From assembly GCF_934746965.1 (NCBI RefSeq), contig NZ_CAKVFS010000001.1, positions 1 to 64,000 of the forward strand: a DNA stretch of 64,000 nt, read 5' to 3'. Position 1 is the stretch's first letter; the number at the start of each line of letters is the position of its first letter. The DNA is from an uncultured Methanobrevibacter sp. Its GTDB lineage: Archaea; Methanobacteriota; Methanobacteria; Methanobacteriales; Methanobacteriaceae. The translations under genes were made by a program, and so were the position numbers. The notes beneath the pieces were generated by a model. The model saw nothing but the letters and a program-made list of their open reading frames with translations. It made no database searches and was not told where the DNA came from. Positions 35,633 to 44,800 of this stretch are shown in pieces.

Positions 35633-37015
35633 ATGAATTATTTAGTTGTTGGTGCAGGAAATGCAGGTAGGCCTGTTGCAAGGTTACTTAATAATCAAAA
35701 TCATAAAGTTATTATAACTGATCCAAAACAGTTATCTGATTTTAAACAAGATGTGCAAAGTATTTTAAAACAAATGGAAAAAGAAGGAGTTATTTTAGAT
35801 TTAGGTAATAATAATCCTTCTATTGAAGGAATTGATAAAGTTTATAAAGCTCCAAGTTTACCAGATAGCGCACCTATTGCCAAAAAGATAGCTGATGCTA
35901 ATTTAGAAATTTTTACTAATGAAGACTTCTCAAAAATGGTAAATGATTTAATTCCAGTAGATATTATTGGTATTACTGGAACTATGGGTAAAACAACCAC
36001 TACATTTATTACAACAAGTATTTTTAAACAGGCAGGGTATAAAGTATGGGCTTGTTCTTCTTTAGTTAATAATTTAGTTAGTGAAGCTATTATTGATGGC
36101 ATAGTTAAAGGTAAAGCTCAAAATTGTGATATAGCTATTTTTGAACTTCCACATGGAACTATAGGTCTTTTAGATAAATTAGATATTAAAATAGGACTTT
36201 TGACTAATATTGCAGAAGACCATTTATCTGAATTTGGTGGTTCTCTTGAAAAATATCAACAACGTAAATTAATCTTAGAAAAAATGAGTGAAACATTCAT
36301 TGCAAATAATTCATGTAGGGATATTATATCTAATGTAAGGGATAATGCATTGTATTATGCATTAGATGAGGACTGTGATTTCGTTGGAAAGGAAGGTGAT
36401 GAAGAGTTAACTATTAAATATTCTGCAGGTGAATTTACAACACCATTCCACATGGTCAGCTACTTCTTTGAAAACTCTGTAGGAGCAAGTAGTGTTGCTT
36501 TAACTTATGGAATTTCTCAAAAAGATATTATTGATGCATTATCAGAATTTAAAGGTCTTCCTGCACATATGGAAGATGTAGGAGAGTATAATGGAAGAAA
36601 GGTTATATTGGATTCTGCATTTTTGTATGATGGGATGAAAATTACTTTAGATTATTTTAAAGATGATGATGTGGTATTATTTTTAGATCATTTTGATACA
36701 TTATCTAAACGGGATAAAAAAGAGGTTGGAAAACTTGTTGGTCAGTATGTGGATGTTGTAATAGCTAGTGGATTTAATGAGGTTAATCAAACAGTTGAAA
36801 TGGATGCAGCATATGAAGTTTTAGATGCTATTGAAAATCCGAATGCTATTAAAGTAGCTACTGAGGATATTACAAAAGCAGCAGCTCTTACATTTAAATA
36901 TTCAAAACCTGGAGATATTATTTTACATATGGGTCCACTTATAGCTTATGATAGACTTACTACAGTTGAAAAAATCATGAAAGGACTTGAAGAAGGAAGT
37001 AAAAAATATGATTGA
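35633..37015 (+). CDS. Mur ligase family protein (first of a pair)
   Basis: A 460-residue ATP-dependent amino acid or peptide ligase. An N-terminal Rossmann domain (YLVVGAGNAGRPVARLLN) is followed by the Mur ATP-binding loop GITGTMGKTTTT (Met where MurC-F usually has Asn), the central LLTNIAEDHLSEFGG and a C-terminal domain with ILDSAFLYDGMKI. It probably takes part in pseudomurein peptide synthesis, as Methanobacteriales carry several such ligases; it is less like the F430 ligase CfbE as I recall that family. ATG 35633 is fixed by AAGGTGG at 35618-35624; a GTG at 35621 lies inside that site. It overlaps the next gene by 8 bases. Confidence 0.82.
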   Translation: MNYLVVGAGNAGRPVARLLNNQNHKVIITDPKQLSDFKQDVQSILKQMEKEGVILDLGNNNPSIEGIDKVYKAPSLPDSAPIAKKIADANLEIFTNEDFSKMVNDLIPVDIIGITGTMGKTTTTFITTSIFKQAGYKVWACSSLVNNLVSEAIIDGIVKGKAQNCDIAIFELPHGTIGLLDKLDIKIGLLTNIAEDHLSEFGGSLEKYQQRKLILEKMSETFIANNSCRDIISNVRDNALYYALDEDCDFVGKEGDEELTIKYSAGEFTTPFHMVSYFFENSVGASSVALTYGISQKDIIDALSEFKGLPAHMEDVGEYNGRKVILDSAFLYDGMKITLDYFKDDDVVLFLDHFDTLSKRDKKEVGKLVGQYVDVVIASGFNEVNQTVEMDAAYEVLDAIENPNAIKVATEDITKAAALTFKYSKPGDIILHMGPLIAYDRLTTVEKIMKGLEEGSKKYD

Positions 37016-38540
37016 ATCTGATTTTCCTAAAGATACTACATTTGGTGTAATTGGGATTTGTGGAGCTAACTGTAATTTAGTGGCTAGAATACTTAAAGAC
37101 AGGGGATTCAACGTTGTTGGAACAGACATGTCTTCCAGTGAGGATTGCAGGTTTAAAAAATCTCTAGAAGGCTATGACATTGAAATATTTTATGGATCTC
37201 ATCCTAAAGAATTTTTTGAAAAAGCAGATTATGTAATTCCACCTATAAGTTTACCTAAAACAGCAAAAGTATTTGATATTATTAAAGAAAAAAATATTCC
37301 AATTTTGGAAGTTAATGATGTTATAGATATTTTTAAAGTAAATAAACCAGTTTTTGGGATAACTGGAACTAATGGTAAAACAACTACAACAACTCTTTTA
37401 AAGAAAATAGCTTATGATAATAATATTTTGCCTGCAGAACACAATTTAGATAAAATGCAGGGAAATGCTGAGTATATTCCTATTTTACAGTCTCGTTTAA
37501 AGGGGGATGTTGGAATTTTGGAAGTAGGGACTTTTGGAGTTCCTGGAACTATTGAAAGAATAGTTAAAAACACAGATTTGACTTCTGGATTAATTACAAA
37601 TATCACTCCTGATCATTTAAATGATTTGGGAGGATTTATGGATTATGCTCATGTTAAAGCAGAATTTATTAAAGGTTTAAATGGAAAACAATTAATTGTC
37701 AATGGTCAGGATCCAACAATTATGGGGCTCTTAAAAGAATTAAATTTTGAAGGAGAGGTAATTACTTTTGGAGTAGATGAGACACCAGTTGGTGTAGCAC
37801 CTAAAGAGTGTGTTTGTGGTAGAAATATGGATGTTAAAGAAATTATTTCCGGTTCTGGATATTATTTTTGTAATTGTGGATTAACAACTCCTCAAGTTGA
37901 TTATGTTGCCACTAATATTGATTTGGATAATAGAACTTTTGAATTACACACTCCAAGTGAAAAATTACAGGTTAAAATGCTTCTTGATGGAATTCATAAT
38001 GTTTATAATATTGTTGGAGTAATTATTGCTGCACATGAATTTTTAAAATTGCCTTATGATAAAATATTAAGTTCAATAGCTACTTTTACTGGTGTTCCTG
38101 GAAGAATGGAAAAAATAGGAGTTATTGATGGAAAAGATATTATTGTGGATTTTGCACATAATCCTGCAGGTGTTGAGACTGTTTTACGTGAGTTTAAAAA
38201 ATTATATGGTGATATTACTACTGTTATTACTATTTCATCTGAGTCTGGTGAAGAAGGGGACTTAGAAATATTTGATAAAGTTTTAGAATTCTCTAAATAT
38301 ATTGTTCCAGCATCTTTTGCTTCTCAAAAAATAGCTTCTAATAAAATAAATAATTGTCATGATTTTGATGGGAGAATAGTATTGACTCATATAGACGACT
38401 TTGTTAAAAAAGGTACTCTTGGTGCAACTTTTGATGAAGTTCAAGAAGGTATTAGTCAGGCAATTCAATTGGACTGTAACAAAATAGTAGTTATTGGTGA
38501 AGCAGCTACTAAATTTAAAAATTGTATTAATAATTTATAA
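37008..38540 (+). CDS. Mur ligase family protein with zinc-site insertion (second of a pair)
   Basis: The 510-residue Mur ligase has an N-terminal MurC-like Rossmann domain (GVIGICGANCNLVARIL), ATP loop GITGTNGKTTTT, GLITNITPDHLNDLGG, and a C-terminal domain with IIVDFAHNPAGVETVL. In the central domain a four-Cys insertion (ECVCGRNM, then FCNCGLTT) looks like the zinc ribbon of bacterial MurT, but no GatD partner is adjacent. Likely role: addition of an amino acid to the pseudomurein precursor; the substrate cannot be read. ATG 37008 is preferred over TTG 36987. It is co-translated with the preceding ligase. Confidence 0.83.
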   Translation: MIESDFPKDTTFGVIGICGANCNLVARILKDRGFNVVGTDMSSSEDCRFKKSLEGYDIEIFYGSHPKEFFEKADYVIPPISLPKTAKVFDIIKEKNIPILEVNDVIDIFKVNKPVFGITGTNGKTTTTTLLKKIAYDNNILPAEHNLDKMQGNAEYIPILQSRLKGDVGILEVGTFGVPGTIERIVKNTDLTSGLITNITPDHLNDLGGFMDYAHVKAEFIKGLNGKQLIVNGQDPTIMGLLKELNFEGEVITFGVDETPVGVAPKECVCGRNMDVKEIISGSGYYFCNCGLTTPQVDYVATNIDLDNRTFELHTPSEKLQVKMLLDGIHNVYNIVGVIIAAHEFLKLPYDKILSSIATFTGVPGRMEKIGVIDGKDIIVDFAHNPAGVETVLREFKKLYGDITTVITISSESGEEGDLEIFDKVLEFSKYIVPASFASQKIASNKINNCHDFDGRIVLTHIDDFVKKGTLGATFDEVQEGISQAIQLDCNKIVVIGEAATKFKNCINNL

Positions 38541-38570
38541 CTATTTTATCTTTTTTTATTATTTTTTTTA

Positions 38571-38794
38571 ATATTTTTTAAAATCACTGAATATATTATT
38601 CAAAACTAAATGAGTAACTATATATAGGTTGTGATTAAAATATATTTAATATTTAACAATGTGTTAAATATGTATTAACTAAATATTTTTTAAAGTCACT
38701 GAATATATTATTCAAAACTAAATGAGTAACTATATATAGGTTGTGATTGAATTATATTTAATGTTTAACAATTCTGTTAAATTTGTATAATTAA
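38571..38794 (+). repeat. Tandem 112-bp promoter duplication
   Basis: Copy A 38571-38682 and copy B 38683-38794 are adjacent and about 90% identical. The first 66 bases differ at one position. Each copy carries, in order, the dyad TGAATA-TAT-TATTCA (38588-38602; 38700-38714), a TATA box ACTATATATAGG and a second dyad TTTAACA/TGTTAAA (38652-38668; 38764-38781). In the second dyad the arms are conserved while the loop differs in length. They stand directly before the large adhesin gene. Confidence 0.85.
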
Positions 38795-38824
38795 ATTTTC
38801 TAAATTAAATATGGGGAATATATT

Positions 38825-41800
38825 ATGAGTCTAAAAAGAACGTTTGGTGTCTTAATTCTTTTATTAGTGCTTTTAAGTGTATCTGCTGTTTCTGCAGAAA
38901 ATATATCTGACAGTACTAATAATACTTATTATGCATCAGATGATGTTCAAAAAGATTTTTCATCTCTTCAAACGGATATTGATAATTCTCAAGGCGTTTT
39001 TAACCTTGATTATGATGTTAAACATGGAGATGATGAAAGTGATGTTTATGGTATAACAATTACCAAAAGCATGACTATAAATGGAAATGGTCATACAATT
39101 GATGCTAATAATTATGGGGGAATATTTATAGTAAAAGATTCTTCTGTTGTATTAACATTAAATGATTTGACTTTAATTAATGCAAATCCTGTTTCTAATG
39201 ATGCAGGGATTGTAAGTGACGGAGGAGCTATATTCTTTAGTGGTTCTTCATTAATGGTAAATAATGTGAATTTCAAAAATAATACTGTCTATAAATTTGG
39301 TGGTGCAATTTATACTACTGGAACTTGTATTGTAGATAATTCTGTTTTTGATGGAAATGATGTGGAGTACCGTAGTGCAAATATTGATGCAGGTGGTGCA
39401 GCTATTTATGCAGATAAGGGAGCTATGTTACTTCTTTCTAATTCACAAATAATTAATAACCTTAAAAACATGGTTATTCGTAATAACAATGTTGGTGATC
39501 TTATAGATGGTGTAGTAACTGTAACAGGTTATACTAAAATTTCAAAATCTTATTTTGGAAATAATAGTGGATGTTATGGTGGGGCAGTAACTTCTTTAGG
39601 TTATCTTTTTGACAGAAACACTGTTATTATTGAAGACTCAACATTTGATGGAAATAGAGCATTCCAGGGATCTGCTGTAAATATTTACACATCTATTTTT
39701 AAAATATCTGGAACTAAATTTTTAAACAATAAAGGTGTAGGTTATGGAAGTGGAAATCCAAATGTTGGTGCACTTCTCACATGGTATGGTTGTGAAGGTA
39801 CTATATCCAAGTGTGATTTCATAAATAATACTGCAGAAAATGGTGCTGCTTATAGATGTGGTGATGATAGAAGGACTAATTCTAGTGCTATTGTTGATAG
39901 TTGTACTTTTATAAACAACACTGCAAGTAAATATGGTGGAGCTATATATGAAGGTGGTCAATTAGGTACATTTAACTTAAATATTAAAAATTCCACATTT
40001 ATTGATAACTCTGCAAAAAAAGATGGAAGTGCTATTTATAATGGATATACATTAACTATTGACAATGATTCTACATTTACTAACAATACTCTTTATAATT
40101 ATTATAGTGCTACTTTAAATTTAGATGAGATTAAAACATTTTCTGATTTACAAAGAGCTGTAAGTATAGTTGAAGGTTATGTTACTTTGACTTCTAATGT
40201 AACTATGTTAGATAGTGAAGCAGCTAAATTTGTAAATGGTATTGTTGTTGATCATATGGTTAATATTAGAGCTAATGGTTTTACTATTAATGCTAATAAT
40301 TTAGGCAGAATATTCAATGTTACTTCAACAGGTAACTTAAATATTTATAATGGTAATTTAATTAATGGTAAAGCAGATATTGGTGGTGCAATATATAATA
40401 ATGGTAAAGTATATGCTTATAACTCTACTTTTAAAAATAACACTGCTGATACAATGGGTGGTGCAATATTCAATAATGCTAATCTTGAAATTCAAAAATG
40501 TATTATTGATGGAAATGATATAATTAAACGTACTGCTTCCAGTGCTGAAGATTATGGTGGTGCAGCTATATATAATTGGTATGGTGCTACTTTAAAAATT
40601 ACTAACAGTACTATATCTAATAATCTTAAAAACTATAAAAATGGTGATCGTGTTCTTGGTGCTGTAACATCTCTTGGTACTGCAACTATTCAAAAAAATT
40701 CTTATTTCATTAATAACTCTGGTCGTTGGGGTGGAGCTATATGCTCTTCAGGTAATGCATTATCAGGTACTAAAGTTAATAAATTAACTATTAGTGATGC
40801 AACATTTAGTGAAAACAAAGGATTATATGGTGCAGGTATATTTATATCTGGATCTAACTTTGAAATAAAAAACTCTGTATTTGATGGTAATTCTGCTTTT
40901 GGTAAAGGTGATATGACTCCTAATAACAATAATGGAGCAGCTATTGTAGTATCTGATACTAAAAAATCTATTACTGGAAAAATAACTGGTACTAAATTTA
41001 CTAATAATAAAGCACAATATGGTGGAGCTCTTGATATATGTGCTGGTAAAATTACAATTTCCACTTCTGAATTTGTAAATAATAGTGCAGATGTTGAAGG
41101 TGGAGCTATTGTTGTTGATTCTGCAATATCTGATGCTAAAGTTACTATTAGTAATTCTAAATTTATAAATAACTCCGCAAAATATGGTGGTGCAATATGC
41201 AACATGTTGGATTTAACTATTAAAAATTCTGAATTTTCAGATAATAATCCTGATGCTATATTTAATCATGTTAAATGGGGAGGAAATCTTGATTTAGGTA
41301 TTAAAACTTTTACTGATTTACAAAATGCTGTAAATCTTGTTTCAAGTACTTTAACTCTTAACTCTAATATTGCTATGTCTGATGATGAAGCTGTTAATTT
41401 TGTTAATGGTGTTGTTGTTAATAAAAATTTAGTCATTGATGGTAGAGGTCATACTGTTGATGCTAGGAATTTAGGTAGGATTTTCTCTGTTGGTGCAGGA
41501 TACACAGTTACTCTAACTAATATTACATTAATTAATGGTAAAGCTGATAAAGGTGGAGCTGTTTATAATGATGGTAAGTTAACTATTTCTAATGCTAATT
41601 TAAATAGCAATACTGCTGATAAGTTTGGTGGTGCTGTATTTAATAATGGTGATTTAATAGTTAAAGATAGTGTGTTTGATGCTAATGATATTATTGATCG
41701 TAAGTCTGATAGTGTTGATCATGGTGGTGCAGCTATTTACAATTGGTATGATGGTACTTTAGTTGTATCTGGTTCTAATTTCACTAATAATATTAAAAAT

Positions 41801-44800
41801 TATAATAATGGTGATAGGTTAGTTGGTGCTATAGCTACTATGGGTGGTATTACAATTACTGGTTCTACATTTGTTAATAACTCTGGCCGTTGGGGTGGAG
41901 CTATTTCTACTGCAGGTTATTTATTATCTGGTGATGATGTTGGAACATTAAATGTTGTTGATTCAATATTTAAAGACAATGTTGCTTTATATGGTGGAGC
42001 TATTGATATTGTAGGAAACAATTATATTATCTCTAACTCTGTATTTGATAATAATACTGCTCTTGGTAAAGGTGACATGACTCCTAATAACAATAATGGT
42101 GGAGCTATTGTAGTAACAGATTCTGGTAAGACTATTGTTGGTACTATTGAAAAATCTAATTTCACTAATAATAATGCTCACTATGGTGGTGCTTTATGGA
42201 TTAATGAAGGCGAAATTACAATTTCTACTTCCTTATTTGAAAACAACACTGCTGTTGAAGATGGTGGTGCTATTGGATTTGGTTCAGCATATCATAATGT
42301 AATTGCTAGTGTAGAAGATAGTATATTTAAAAATAACTTTGCTAAATATGCTGGAGCTATAACAAACACTAAATATTTAACTGTAGATAATTCTACATTC
42401 ATAGACAATGTTAAAGGTACAATATTAAATCAAAAAGATATTAATATGAATATTAAAGATTTCACTGGTTTACAAAATGCTGTGAATTGGGTTGATGGAA
42501 TTTTAATTCTTGATTCTGACATTGCTATGTCTGATGATGAAGCTGTTAATTTTGTTAATGGTGTAGTTATTAATAAAAATTTAATAATTAATGGTAGGGG
42601 ACATACTGTTGATGCTAGGAATTTAGGTAGGATTTTCTCTGTTGGTGCAGAATACACAGTTACTTTAACTAATATTAATTTAGTAAATGGTAAAGCTGAT
42701 ATAGGTGGAGCTGTTTATAATGAGGGTAAGTTAACTATTTCTAATGCTAATTTAAATAGCAATACTGCTGGTAAATTTGGTGGTGCTGTATTTAATAATG
42801 GTGATTTAATAGTTAGAAATAGTGTGTTTGATGCTAATGATATTATTGATCGTAAGTCTGATAGTGTTGATCATGGTGGTGCAGCTATTTATAACTGGTA
42901 TGATGGTACTTTAGTTGTATCTGGTTCTAATTTCACTAATAATATTAAAAATTATAATAATGGAGATAATTTAGTAGGTGCTGTAACTTCTATTGGTAAT
43001 GCTACTATTAGTGGTTCTACCTTTATCAACAACTTTGGTCGTTGGGGTGGAGCTCTCTCTGCTACTGGTGCTGAACTACGTAAAAACACAAGTACTTTAA
43101 CATTATCTAACTCTGTATTTAAAGATAACACTGCATTATATGGTGGTGCTGTTTATGTTTGGGGATCTAATTATAATATAGCTGATTGTGTATTTGATAA
43201 TAATACTGCTCTTGGTAAAGGTAATATGACTCCTAATAACAATAATGGTGGAGCTCTTGTAGTATCTCAAGTATCTAAATTTAAAGAATCAATCACAGGA
43301 ACTATAACTGGTTCTAATTTCACTAATAATAAAGCTCAATATGGTGGTGCAGCTTGGTTTAATAAAGGATCTGTAACTATTGAAGATTCTATATTTGAAA
43401 ATAACACTGCAACTGCTGAAGGTGGAGCTCTTGGATTTAGTCCAGTACGTAATGATTTAATTGTAACAATAAACAATGCTTCATTTACAAATAATAGTGC
43501 AATTCTAGGTGGAGCTATTTATAATAATGTAGGTTTAAATGTTACTAATTCAAGTTTTAATAATAATAAAGCTACAAATCATGGAGATATTATCTTTAAT
43601 GATGTAAAAGGTAGTTTAACTATAGAAAATAATGAATATCTTGGTTTAAGTGAAGATAAAACTCCAATTTATAACACAGGTAATTTATCTTCAAAAATAG
43701 AAGTTATAATATTAGGTAATAAAACAGTTGATGTAGCATATGGTAAAGAAATTCCTTTAACTGCAGTTATTTATGTTGATGGTGTTTTAGTATCTGGTGA
43801 AAAATTATTCTTTGAAATTGAAGGTAAAAATATTCTTGCAACTAGTTTAGTAAATGGTACTTACATTGCATATTGTGAGGTAAGTAGTATTGGTGAAAAA
43901 CTTGTAAATGCTAATTATAATGTTGCTTCAGAAGTTGTTATTAAAACAGCTATATTAAATGTAGTTCAAGGTCCAATTAATTTAGATGTTGATGTAAGTG
44001 ATATTAATGTTGGTGATCTTCAAATAATCACAATTAATGTTCCTAAAGATGCAACTGGACTTTTAACTATTATGATGAATGGTGAAGATTATATATTGCC
44101 TATTTATGATGGAAAAGCAATGTTCTATTATCCTGATTTAACTGCAGGGCATTATGAATTTACTGTAAGTTACTCTGGAGATAAAAACTACTTGGCAAAT
44201 ACAACCACTGCACAATTTGATGTTAATAAATTAACTGCAGATTTTAATGTCAATATTTGGGGTGAACTTGTATTTGGTGAAATTGGTATTGTATCCATTA
44301 ATTTACCTTCTGATATTAATGGTATAATAGATGTTTATATAGATGGTGAAAAATACACTGTAAATGTTGTTAATGGTATTGCAACTTTTGGATTACCTGA
44401 ATTAAGTGTTGGTTCTCATGTCCTCTCTGTTAATTATGGTGGAAATGATAAATATTTAACTAATGAAGTTACTATGGATTTCGGCATAGTTAAAGCAAAT
44501 CCGTCTTTAAATATAATAATCAATAATGTTGATTATGATAATGTCTTTGTTATTAACGCTGTTTTAACTGGTGTTAATAATGCTCCTTTAACTGGAAATG
44601 TAATTGTAACTGTAAATGGTAAACAATACACTGTTAATGTTGTTGATGGTAAAGGTATTTTAGTCGCTGATAAATTAGCTACTGGTTCTTATGATTTCGC
44701 TGCTAATTGGGCTGGAAATGATAATTATAATTTTGCACAAGATTCTGGCAATTTCAATGTTAATAAGATAGCTTCTACAATTGATGTTTTAGTTGATGAC

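Noticed and set aside
38541..38824. CRISPR array or attachment site in the repeat region before the adhesin
   Set aside because: There are only two adjacent copies with no spacers, and each carries promoter elements; this is a simple tandem promoter duplication.
40702..41205. Long minus-strand open frames inside the adhesin genes
   Set aside because: They mirror the low-complexity Asn/Gly codons of the plus-strand repeats, recur in each repeat unit and encode Ile/Thr/Ser-rich nonsense without start signals.
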